From Citrobacter youngae ATCC 29220 (lineage in GTDB: Bacteria > Pseudomonadota > Gammaproteobacteria > Enterobacterales > Enterobacteriaceae), in contig NZ_GG730299.1 in assembly GCF_000155975.1 (NCBI RefSeq), positions 1,522,734 through 1,586,733 on the forward strand: a stretch of DNA of 64,000 nt, in the 5' to 3' direction. The notes below the pieces were generated by a model. The model saw nothing but the letters and a program-made list of their open reading frames with translations, searched no databases and was not told the DNA's origin. Each line of letters starts with the position of its first letter. Position 1 is the stretch's first letter. Positions 57,401 to 64,000 of this stretch are shown one piece after another. The position numbers and the translations under genes were made by a program.

Positions 57401-58515
57401 TCCGTCGCCTGCACCTGCGCGGTGTTCGGCGTCAGACCATCCGACGGACTGTTGTCGACGGTCACCTGCAGATTCAGATTACTGACGCCCTGCTCATCTT
57501 TTTTCTTGTACTGCAGCACAATCTGGTTGTTACGCTCCACCAGGTCGTAGCGGCTGCCCGCCAGGCTGCGTTCCGTTTTCACGTTCTCCGGGTCAACCTG
57601 GTAACGCCAGTCGTGACCAAAATCGTAGCGGAAGTTCACCTGGAACTGCGTGTCGTCCATCGAATCCTGTCCACGCTTGTAGTCCACCGCCAGCTGAACC
57701 AGCGGAACCGGGGTATAGCTGATGCCGGTGGTCACCGCCGACGGGTTGCTCTGCAGGTGGTCGGTATCGAACAGGGCCACCTTATCGCCATAATACTGCT
57801 CATACATCAGCTTCGCGCCCAGCTGCGGATAAGCCGGGAGATAGCCCTCGGCGCGGATGTCATAGCCGTCCGCCGGTTTTTCGTTGTAATCAGTAAAGTC
57901 GCGCGAGCTGTGCCAGTTGGTGGTGCCGACGTAGGTGTTGGCAGACAGTTTCAGGTAGTTGGTCCAGGCCTCTGCGCCAAAACCCACCCGACGGTTCTTC
58001 CCGGTGAAGTCATCGTCAAAAAAGACGTTGCCGCCGAACATCCAGTTTTCGAGGTAAAAGGTGCGCACGCCCATGCCCAGGTTGCCGGTGGTGCGCCCGT
58101 CCGGGGCCCGCAGGCCAAGCTGGGTGAAGAGCACGGCTTTTTTATTATCGTAGAGAGGGGCGAGCAGGTCGACGGCGCTGTCATCCCAGTTGCCGTTGTC
58201 ATCGACGTTAAGCTGCACCCTCGCGGTACCAAACTGGCTCAGCCATTGCTGTACCGACGAGGCCGCAGCGCTGGTCGCCATGCCGGTTGCGGCGCTTTTT
58301 GCCCCGTCCGTACCGCTGGCTGTGCTGCTGGCGAGCGTGCTCAGCTCCTGAGAATACGGCATGGCTACCGTGGTCTCTTTTGTCGTCGTCGCAGGGGCGG
58401 CGTGAACCGGGAACACGGTAAAAAGCGGGAACAGTGCCTGGAGCAGGATCTGACTCCAGATAATAATCCTACTTTTTATATTTAATAAAATATTATCTGT
58501 ATAAACTGGTTTCAT
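54496..58515 (-). CDS. Inverse autotransporter adhesin with nine Ig-like repeats
   Basis: Intimin/invasin-type outer-membrane adhesin, 1339 residues. It has an extended signal peptide (~1-40, ending PVHA) and a linker rich in Ala and Ser. The inverse-autotransporter beta-barrel follows (~80-330; GLRAPDGRTTGNLGMGVR, WMFGGNVFFDDDFTGKNRR). Then come nine Big-1-like Ig domains of ~97 residues (~345-1230) and a C-terminal ~110-residue domain with two cysteines (DCQYNY, RFCGYL) that may form the tip. No LysM domain is present. Repeats 4-6 are nearly identical. The start ATG at 58515 lacks a good ribosome-binding site. It should mediate adhesion to host cells or to other bacteria. It is inserted between purB and phoP. 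Confidence 0.88.
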   Translation of the reverse strand: MKPVYTDNILLNIKSRIIIWSQILLQALFPLFTVFPVHAAPATTTKETTVAMPYSQELSTLASSTASGTDGAKSAATGMATSAAASSVQQWLSQFGTARVQLNVDDNGNWDDSAVDLLAPLYDNKKAVLFTQLGLRAPDGRTTGNLGMGVRTFYLENWMFGGNVFFDDDFTGKNRRVGFGAEAWTNYLKLSANTYVGTTNWHSSRDFTDYNEKPADGYDIRAEGYLPAYPQLGAKLMYEQYYGDKVALFDTDHLQSNPSAVTTGISYTPVPLVQLAVDYKRGQDSMDDTQFQVNFRYDFGHDWRYQVDPENVKTERSLAGSRYDLVERNNQIVLQYKKKDEQGVSNLNLQVTVDNSPSDGLTPNTAQVQATDKDGQPVRNAAISWTTTGSAKFASATSMTNDSGVATVNYTDTVAEAVNITATSGAVTASQNSHFNEVTVSSVTLKITKDNSVADGQTANQAQATVTDINGRAIANSKVSWSVGSPAVLKNAGGTTDANGNVTADFTSTVAGAATISVTAGDKSASGEGHFTANAATAVIDTMEVTRNNSPANGTTANMVKVTAKDSSGAPMSGVNVTLGADKGTVVFGAKLSKARAAAGSAYQTDAQGSLTVGFTDTVAESVVLTATLDNGNAKTASASFVADSSTAGVGDLTTTSGALANGIATNQATVTVVDTNNNPLPNVEVTWSQDGSAVLGTSAKTDASGKTSITFTDKKAETVNITATINGGSSLSKPSTFVADSSTARVSDLAATSGALANGSATNQATVTVVDTNNNPLPNVEVTWSQDGSAVLGTSAKTDASGKTTVTFTDTKAETVNITATVSGGSSLTKASKFVADSGSSKVNDLTVTTGALANGIATNQATVTVVDANNNPLPDAEVTWSQDGSAVLGTSAKTDADGKATVKFTDTKAETVNVKATVASGDSLSKPSEFIADVSTAKLLSLTVTKDGSSINGTDANTAEAIVVDANNNPLAGQTVQWSSDKTTVTLTPTNGGVSDANGKATVSYTDTVSESLTLTATINGSVLSKPSSFTDDAIIASISPTTNNVLGDGSQTNEVTVIVKNAAGQALSGKNIHWTVSTSTASLQSSATVTGGDGSSSVKLTDTEGEAVTVTATLDNGQSDGTTVTFTKVLVLSLTSASGPGGYQNLLTVTATVQDKHNQPVSGVAVNWDTTSNDLLVTSSSGNTTNSNGQAVFQFESKVVSNFSPVASIQSGTAVVSKSTSLSYTADYSAPIIYSVTPDATSLSAAELSNGFSFVVQPWKGMVKGQDIDCQYNYTSGRILDDVVVSDDNWGKATTLVTQAFPSTDAPTSGQRFCGYLTLSGSLGQRSAQTTVNVSR
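55717..56590 (-). repeat. Near-identical tandem Ig-domain repeats in the adhesin gene
   Basis: Three consecutive units of about 291 bp (97 codons) encode Ig domains 4-6 and share long identical stretches (e.g. NPLPNVEVTWSQDGSAVLG). Such repeats recombine easily, so the repeat number may vary between isolates and short-read assemblies may collapse them. Confidence 0.85.
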
Positions 58516-59137
58516 GTTTTGAGCACGCAAAAGTATGGACCAGCACTGCAAAAATAAAGCTGGTCATTAGATTTTAAGAAAGAGTAAATAATGTAATAAA
58601 GATAGAAGAAGCAATCCAAAAAAACACGCAGAAAATAAAATTATTTCCGCGAAAAATACAGTAAATTTTGCGGCCGCGATCACATTTATCCAACATTGGA
58701 CAATAACCGATTCATACAAACCCTAAACTGACGAGATTGCAATCTGTATGCTTCGCAAAAAAAACATCCATCACATTGAAAAATAATATTTTTGTACAAA
58801 TCCCATGTTTTATAATCTCCATTTGAATGAAAGTTAATATTATCAAAAGGCACAAAATGCGTACTTCTTCCCCCAACCTCAACAATCCTCCCCTAAGAGA
58901 AATATAAATTAATTTCAAAGTACCGGCATTCTGTACTGAGATGAATGCTTCCGGGTGCCGCATCAACTACAAAGGTAATTGCTGGCGTAAATTACAGGGT
59001 TGTTTTCGTAATTCAATCAGGATAGCCCCCCCATAATTATGTTCCAATCGTTATGATAAAGGTTCAGATAACAGCCAAGGTGGCACAACTCATATTGGTA
59101 TAGAGGGTTGTGATGTGCTCAGTGCTGACCTGTTCCT
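58516..59137. other. AT-rich spacer in the purB-phoP insertion
   Basis: About 620 bp, low in G+C compared with neighbours, between the adhesin start and the integrase remnant. It probably holds the adhesin promoter. One 84-codon minus-strand frame (58712-58966) shows no recognisable features and is not called. Nothing else was identified. Confidence 0.45.
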
Positions 59138-59626
59138 GTGCCTGCTCTTCATGAAATGTGCCAGGAGGCAGCAGAGATCAAAAATTACCGAAAGACGTTA
59201 CTAACTGGGACAATTATTAACCTGGCAATACCGAATCTGGCCAGGCAGGACCGCGCGCCCTCAACAGTCAATAAACAGATGGCAGTTTTATCAGAAATGC
59301 TTAAGCTCGCAAACCGAAGCCAGTTTATATTGCATGCTCCTTATGAAGGAGTGTCGCGACTCAAGTTATCTAAAAATGATCCCGCCCCACTTTTACTTCA
59401 TGAGTACCAGACACTAATAGCCACCCTTCCCCGTAACCAGGCATTAATCATCATTGTTGCCGCACATACGGGGATGAGGCCGGGCGAGATATGCGCCCAA
59501 GCATAGGAAGACATTGATTTGGTAAAAGGTGGAATCCACGTATCCAGAAGTTTGACGAATAAGCGAGTATTTATAGCTCCTAAGACCGATGCCAACGGCA
59601 CTGCCCCCACGGGCAGGGGAGCATGA
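59138..59626 (+). pseudogene. Tyrosine integrase remnant
   Basis: Fragment of a phage/island tyrosine recombinase. The core-binding part (STVNKQMAVLSEMLKLANR) and the first catalytic Arg box (AAHTGMRPGEI) are recognisable. The frame then has TAG at 59504-59506 where integrases usually have Trp (AQA-stop-EDIDLV). It continues in the same frame through VKGGIHVSRSLTNKR and APKT to a TGA at 59624-59626. The second half with the HxxR and Tyr boxes is missing. The likely source is the integrase that brought in the adhesin segment. A start is hard to define; the N-terminal part is also incomplete. Confidence 0.8.
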
Positions 59627-59713
59627 GAAAAGTTATTTAATTTCATAGCGCTGCTTTCAATCCACATAATCAGCGTTAAACTATTCATACCGTTCATATA
59701 GGGAGTAACGACG

Positions 59714-60386
59714 ATGCGCGTACTGGTTGTCGAGGATAATGCTTTATTACGCCACCACCTCAAGGTTCAGTTGCAGGATTTAGGGCATCAGGTGGACGAT
59801 GCAGAGGATGCGAAGGAAGCGGACTATTATCTTAATGAACATCTGCCGGATATCGCGATCGTTGATTTAGGGCTCCCCGATGAAGATGGACTGTCGCTGA
59901 TCCGCCGCTGGCGCAGCAATGACGTTTCATTGCCCATTCTGGTATTAACCGCCCGCGAAGGCTGGCAGGACAAGGTGGAAGTGCTCAGCGCCGGTGCCGA
60001 TGATTACGTCACAAAACCGTTTCACATTGAAGAAGTGGCTGCGCGCATGCAGGCGCTGATGCGTCGCAACAGCGGACTGGCTTCGCAAATCATCTCTCTG
60101 CCACCTTTTCAGGTGGACCTCTCTCGCCGCGAATTGTCCGTCAATGATGAAGTTATCAAGCTCACGGCGTTCGAATACACGATTATGGAAACCCTCATCC
60201 GTAATAACGGCAAAGTGGTCAGTAAAGATTCGCTTATGTTACAGCTATACCCGGACGCCGAGCTGCGCGAAAGTCATACCATTGATGTTCTGATGGGGCG
60301 TTTGCGCAAAAAAAATCCAGGCGCAATATCCTGACGACGTCATCACCACCGTGCGTGGCCAGGGATATCTTTTTGAATTGCGCTGA
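59714..60386 (+). pseudogene. phoP: Response regulator PhoP, frameshifted near the 3' end
   Basis: PhoP is the OmpR-type regulator of the Mg2+/antimicrobial-peptide response. The receiver domain is intact ([12 protein letters not shown], phospho-Asp in [12 protein letters not shown], Lys in YVTKPFH), and so is most of the winged helix. At 60308-60315 the sequence has eight A where seven are expected ([10 protein letters not shown]). The reading frame as given ends at 60334 (206 residues, ending [10 protein letters not shown]) and lacks the last ~20 residues. Removing one A restores [15 protein letters not shown] and a stop at 60384-60386 overlapping phoQ (TGATG), for 223 residues in all. The cause may be a true mutation, a sequencing error or transcriptional slippage. 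Confidence 0.85.
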
Positions 60387-61849
60387 TGAATAAATTATTG
60401 CGTCATTTTTTCCCGTTATCTCTACGGGTACGTTTTTTACTGGCAACTGCGGGCGTGGTGCTGGTGCTCTCGCTGGCCTACGGTATCGTTGCCCTGGTGG
60501 GCTACAGCGTTAGCTTTGATAAGACAACGTTTCGCCTGCTGCGCGGTGAAAGCAATCTGTTCTATACCCTGGCGAAATGGGATAACGGTAAAATTAATGT
60601 CGAGCTGCCCGAAAATCTCGATATGCAAAGCCCAACCATGTCGCTGATTTATAATGAAAACGGCAAATTGCTGTGGGCGCAGCGCAACGTCCCATGGCTG
60701 ACGCAGAGTATTCAACCAGACTGGCTGAAGACGAATGGTTTTCATGAAATTGAGGCCAATGTCGACGCCACCAGCACGTTGCTGGGTGCAGATCACTCCG
60801 CGCAGCAGCAGCTAAAAGAGGTCAGAGAAGACGACGACGACGCTGAAATGACCCACTCGGTAGCGGTGAATGTCTACCCTGCCACCGCCAGAATGCCACA
60901 GCTGACCATTGTGGTTGTCGATACCATTCCTATTGAGTTAAAGCGCTCATATATGGTCTGGAGCTGGTTTGTCTATGTCCTCGTGGCTAACCTCCTGCTC
61001 GTGATACCGCTGCTTTGGGTCGCGGCCTGGTGGAGTCTGCGCCCTATCGAATCACTGGCGCGTGAAGTCCGTGAACTCGAAGAACACCATCGCGAAATGT
61101 TGAATCCCGCGACCACGCGCGAACTGACCAGCCTGGTCCGCAATCTCAACCGGCTTTTGAAAAGCGAACGTGAGCGCTACGACAAATACCGCACCACGTT
61201 AACGGATCTCACGCATAGTCTGAAGACACCGCTGGCCGTATTGCAAAGTACGCTGCGTTCGATGCGTAACGAAAAAATGAACGTGAGCGACGCGGAGCCT
61301 ATCATGCTGGAGCAAATTAGCCGCATCTCGCAGCAAATTGGCTATTACCTGCATCGCGCCAGCATGCGTGGCAGCAGCGCCCTGCTCAGTCGTGAACTGC
61401 ATCCCGTCGCGCCGTTACTGGATAAACTCACTTCCGCACTGAACAAGGTGTATCAGCGTAAAGGCGTCAACATTAATCTCGATATTTCCCCTGAGATCAG
61501 CTTTGTAGGCGAGCAGAACGATTTTGTCGAAGTGATGGGGAACGTGCTGGATAATGCCTGTAAATATTGTCTGGAGTTCGTCGAGATTTCCGCGCAGCTA
61601 TCAGAGGATCAGCTGCATATTCTGGTTGAAGATGACGGTCCCGGAATTCCGCACAGCAAACGGGAAGTGGTGTTTGACCGCGGGCAGCGCGTCGACACGC
61701 TACGACCAGGACAAGGCGTCGGTCTGGCCGTAGCGCGCGAAATCACCGAGCAGTATGACGGGCAAATTATTGCAGGCGACAGCCTGCTGGGTGGCGCGCG
61801 CATGGAGGTGATTTTTGGTCGCCAGCAGCCGGGGCAGAAAGACGAGTAA
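60386..61849 (+). CDS. phoQ: Sensor histidine kinase PhoQ
   Basis: PhoQ, 487 residues (486 in E. coli), the inner-membrane sensor of low Mg2+, acid pH and cationic peptides. It has TM1 (~17-37), a periplasmic PAS-like domain with the acidic patch [13 protein letters not shown]2 (~195-215), and HAMP. The phosphorylated His is in LTHSLKTPL, and the ATP-binding N, G1 and G2 boxes follow ([25 protein letters not shown]). The ATG overlaps the full-length phoP stop, so translation depends on reading to the end of phoP. The phoP frameshift would also break this coupling. Confidence 0.95.
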   Translation: MNKLLRHFFPLSLRVRFLLATAGVVLVLSLAYGIVALVGYSVSFDKTTFRLLRGESNLFYTLAKWDNGKINVELPENLDMQSPTMSLIYNENGKLLWAQRNVPWLTQSIQPDWLKTNGFHEIEANVDATSTLLGADHSAQQQLKEVREDDDDAEMTHSVAVNVYPATARMPQLTIVVVDTIPIELKRSYMVWSWFVYVLVANLLLVIPLLWVAAWWSLRPIESLAREVRELEEHHREMLNPATTRELTSLVRNLNRLLKSERERYDKYRTTLTDLTHSLKTPLAVLQSTLRSMRNEKMNVSDAEPIMLEQISRISQQIGYYLHRASMRGSSALLSRELHPVAPLLDKLTSALNKVYQRKGVNINLDISPEISFVGEQNDFVEVMGNVLDNACKYCLEFVEISAQLSEDQLHILVEDDGPGIPHSKREVVFDRGQRVDTLRPGQGVGLAVAREITEQYDGQIIAGDSLLGGARMEVIFGRQQPGQKDE

Positions 61850-61940
61850 CCGCTGCATGTAATAAATATGTACTGACTTCACGCTTGAGGTTAAGTATCC
61901 GTTATAATCGGTTGCAGATACCAGCCTGCGGATGCTCATT

Positions 61941-63062
61941 ATGGAATACCAACTCACACTTAACTGGCCCGATTTTCTGGAACGTCACTGGCAAAAACGC
62001 CCGGTGGTGTTAAAACGCGGGTTTAACAACTTTATTGACCCACTCTCTCCTGACGAACTGGCTGGACTGGCAATGGAAAGCGAAGTCGACAGCCGACTCG
62101 TCAGCCATCAGGACGGTAAATGGCAGGTTAGCCACGGTCCGTTCGAAAGCTATGACCATCTGGGCGAGAACAACTGGTCACTGCTGGTACAGGCGGTCAA
62201 TCACTGGCATGAACCAACCGCCGCGCTGATGCGTCCGTTTCGCGAACTGCCGGACTGGCGTATCGACGATCTGATGATCTCCTTCTCCGTACCCGGCGGC
62301 GGCGTTGGCCCGCATCTGGATCAGTACGATGTGTTTATTATTCAGGGAACCGGACGTCGCCGCTGGCGCGTGGGTGAAAAACTGCAGTTGAAGCAGCACT
62401 GTCCTCATCCGGATCTGCTGCAGGTCGATCCGTTTGAAGCGATCATCGATGAAGAGCTGGAACCCGGCGATATCCTGTATATTCCGCCGGGATTCCCACA
62501 CGAAGGCTACGCGCTGGAAAATGCGATGAACTATTCGGTGGGTTTCCGTGCGCCAAACACGCGTGAGCTTATCAGCGGATTTGCCGATTACGTTTTGCAG
62601 CGTGAACTGGGCAGCACGTATTACAGCGATCCGGATCTGCCGCCCCGCGATCATCCGGCAGACGTCCTGCCCCAGGAAATGGATAAACTGCGCGAAATGA
62701 TGCTGGGGTTGATTAATCAACCTGAACATTTCCAACAATGGTTTGGTGAGTTTATTTCTCAGTCTCGCCACGAGCTGGATATTGCCCCGCCGGAGCCACC
62801 GTATCAGCCTGACGAAATCTACGACGCCCTGAAGCAGGGTGATGTCTTAGTGCGCCTGGGGGGATTGCGTGTATTGCGCATCGGCGACGATATCTACGCC
62901 AATGGCGAGAAAATTGACTCGCCGCATCGTCCTGCTCTTGAAGCCCTCGCCAGCCATATCGTGCTGACGGCCGAGAATTTTGAGGATGCGCTGGAAGATC
63001 CATCCTTCCTTGCCACGCTTGCCGCGCTGGTGAATAGCGGATACTGGTTCTTCGAAGGGTAA
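61941..63062 (+). CDS. roxA: Ribosomal oxygenase RoxA
   Basis: JmjC-type 2-oxoglutarate/Fe(II) oxygenase (YcfD), 373 residues as in E. coli. It hydroxylates an Arg of ribosomal protein L16. The iron ligands are visible in GPHLDQYDVF (HxD) and the distal His in PPGFPHEGYAL. The C-terminal winged-helix-like dimer region is complete to NSGYWFFEG. The ATG at 61941 is selected over an ATG three codons upstream by family start. Confidence 0.93.
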   Translation: MEYQLTLNWPDFLERHWQKRPVVLKRGFNNFIDPLSPDELAGLAMESEVDSRLVSHQDGKWQVSHGPFESYDHLGENNWSLLVQAVNHWHEPTAALMRPFRELPDWRIDDLMISFSVPGGGVGPHLDQYDVFIIQGTGRRRWRVGEKLQLKQHCPHPDLLQVDPFEAIIDEELEPGDILYIPPGFPHEGYALENAMNYSVGFRAPNTRELISGFADYVLQRELGSTYYSDPDLPPRDHPADVLPQEMDKLREMMLGLINQPEHFQQWFGEFISQSRHELDIAPPEPPYQPDEIYDALKQGDVLVRLGGLRVLRIGDDIYANGEKIDSPHRPALEALASHIVLTAENFEDALEDPSFLATLAALVNSGYWFFEG

Positions 63063-63071
63063 TGCGAACTG

Positions 63072-63152
63072 TGCCTGATGCGACGCTACGCGTCTTATCA
63101 GGCCTACAGGGCTGAAATATTGTAGGCCGGATAAGCGAAGCGCCATCCGGCA
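63072..63152. repeat. REP pair (BIME) between roxA and pepT
   Basis: Two inverted REP units: GCCTGATGCGACGC...CTTATCAGGCCTAC (63072-63107) and GTAGGCCGGATAAGCG...CCATCCGGCA (63122-63152), separated by ~15 bp. They lie between convergent genes. Confidence 0.85.
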
Positions 63153-63164
63153 TCTGTCGATAAT

Positions 63165-64000
63165 TTACTGCGGCTTCGCGGTCAGTTCCGCAATCCGCAC
63201 AATCACCTGCACCGCTTTTTCCATCCCTTCCAGGGTTACAAATTCATGTTTACCATGATAGTTGTAGCCGCCGGTGAACAGATTCGGACACGGCAATCCC
63301 ATAAACGACAGCTGCGCGCCGTCGGTTCCGCCACGAATAGGCTTCAGCACCGGCTCAATATCACAATCGCGCATCGCCTTCTGGGCAATATCCAGTACGT
63401 GCGGATGCTCAATCACTTTTTCGCGCATATTGTAGTAGCTGTCTTCGATCACCAGTTCGATATAGCAGTCCGGGTGTAACCCTTTGCCAACCTTCTTGGC
63501 GATATCCATGATCTTGCGTTTACGCGCTTCAAACTGCTTGCGGTCAAAATCACGGATGATGTAGTGCATATCCGCCCGATCAACCGTCCCTTTCATGCTT
63601 GCCAGGTGATAAAAACCTTCATAGCCTTCCGTCGTTTCCGGGCTTTCATCGGCCGGAACCTCAGCGTGAATACGCGCAGCCAGCGACAGCGCATTCACCA
63701 TCACCCCTTTTGCGGTACCGGGATGCACATTGTTGCCAACAATTTTGATATTCACCGACGCGGCGTTGAAGTTTTCAAACTCCAGTTCCCCCACGCCACC
63801 GCCGTCAACGGTATAGGCCCACTGCGCATCAAATGCCGCAACGTCGAAATGCTTCGCCCCTTTGCCCACCTCTTCGTCCGGCGTAAAGGCCACGCGGATA
63901 TCGCCGTGCGGGATCTCTTTTTGGATCAGCACCGCCAGCGCGGTCATGATTTCCGCCACGCCCGCTTTATCATCGGCGCCCAGCAACGTTTTACCGTCTG
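63165..64000 (-). CDS. pepT: Peptidase T (tripeptidase), C-terminal two-thirds
   Basis: PepT of the M20 zinc peptidase family, which removes the N-terminal residue of tripeptides in the cytosol. The frame is open to the right edge, so the N-terminus is missing. The visible part begins [18 protein letters not shown] (zinc-bridging Asp). It contains the catalytic/metal stretches [14 protein letters not shown] and [10 protein letters not shown], and ends with the metal His in [15 protein letters not shown]. In E. coli pepT is FNR-regulated and next to roxA, as here. Confidence 0.95.
   Translation of the reverse strand, partial: DGKTLLGADDKAGVAEIMTALAVLIQKEIPHGDIRVAFTPDEEVGKGAKHFDVAAFDAQWAYTVDGGGVGELEFENFNAASVNIKIVGNNVHPGTAKGVMVNALSLAARIHAEVPADESPETTEGYEGFYHLASMKGTVDRADMHYIIRDFDRKQFEARKRKIMDIAKKVGKGLHPDCYIELVIEDSYYNMREKVIEHPHVLDIAQKAMRDCDIEPVLKPIRGGTDGAQLSFMGLPCPNLFTGGYNYHGKHEFVTLEGMEKAVQVIVRIAELTAKPQ

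Noticed and set aside
56926-58485. 519-codon open frame on the plus strand, antisense to the adhesin barrel
   Set aside because: Arg/His-rich translation typical of the reverse complement of a real GC-rich gene. No recognisable domain.
58712-58966. 84-codon minus-strand frame in the AT-rich spacer near the adhesin
   Set aside because: No ribosome-binding site, no family features, and its hydrophobic stretch is what AT-rich DNA gives by chance.
59627-59713. PhoP box in front of phoP
   Set aside because: No pair of GTTTA-type hexamers at the right spacing and orientation was found. Its absence is reported as part of a finding instead.

Overview
The window is chromosomal DNA of an enterobacterium close to Escherichia and Salmonella, most likely Citrobacter. 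Nearly every core gene can be matched by sequence to its E. coli K-12 counterpart (recalled, not searched). The joining of the E. coli 40-min block (ansA to leuE) with the 25-min block (icd to pepT) looks like the Salmonella/Citrobacter arrangement. REP/BIME palindromes lie between several core genes. No tRNA, rRNA, CRISPR array or complete insertion sequence was seen.

Layout. 1-0.94 kb: end of ansA, then pncA. 1-9.7 kb (minus): the ydjLKJIHGF-ydjE carbohydrate cluster, with two MFS transporters, two zinc dehydrogenases, an aldolase, a sugar kinase, an aldo-keto reductase and a DeoR regulator. 10-11.7 kb: a secreted GH18 chitinase and a YajD-type HNH protein set between ydjL and yeaC. 11.7-30.5 kb: the yea/yoa block (yeaC, msrB, gapA, yeaD, yeaE, a pair of small envelope proteins, mipA, yeaG, yeaH, dgcJ, yeaK, yeaL, nimR, nimT, a glutamine-amidotransferase-like gene, yeaO, yoaF, dgcP, yoaK, yoaJ, yeaQ). 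It includes a perfect sigma-54 site before yeaG and a 655-bp element with 54-bp terminal inverted repeats beside yoaJ. 30.9-33.8 kb: a cysteine form of formate dehydrogenase H behind its own sigma-54 site and an unknown membrane protein, both set between yeaQ and yoaG-yeaR. 34-35.3 kb: yoaG, yeaR, leuE.

35.4-43.5 kb is a metal-uptake island: zinT with a Zur box, a five-gene nickel/peptide-type ABC transporter and a TonB-dependent receptor. Between the ABC operon and the receptor lies an exact NikR operator (GTATGA-N16-TCATAC), so nickel control is strongly suggested. 43.8-47.5 kb is a small accessory zone next to icd: a Bor-type lipoprotein, a small membrane protein, the phosphodiesterase pdeG, a cytochrome b561, and a DinI/MsgA protein with a LexA-like box.

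47.7-54.4 kb: icd, rluE, an unknown SH3-like secreted protein, nudJ, mnmA, hflD, purB. 54.5-59.6 kb: an insertion between purB and phoP carrying a 1339-residue inverse autotransporter (intimin/invasin type) with nine Ig-like repeats, and a decayed tyrosine integrase. 59.7-64 kb: phoP, phoQ, roxA and part of pepT. As given, phoP has one extra A in a poly-A run. This frameshifts its last ~20 codons and would remove part of the DNA-binding winged helix, unless it is a sequencing error or is bypassed.

The most notable items are the NikR-controlled transporter/receptor island, the phoP frameshift beside a fresh insertion, the Cys-type FdhF with sigma-54 control, and the structured 655-bp element whose hairpin loops match the CsrA binding consensus.
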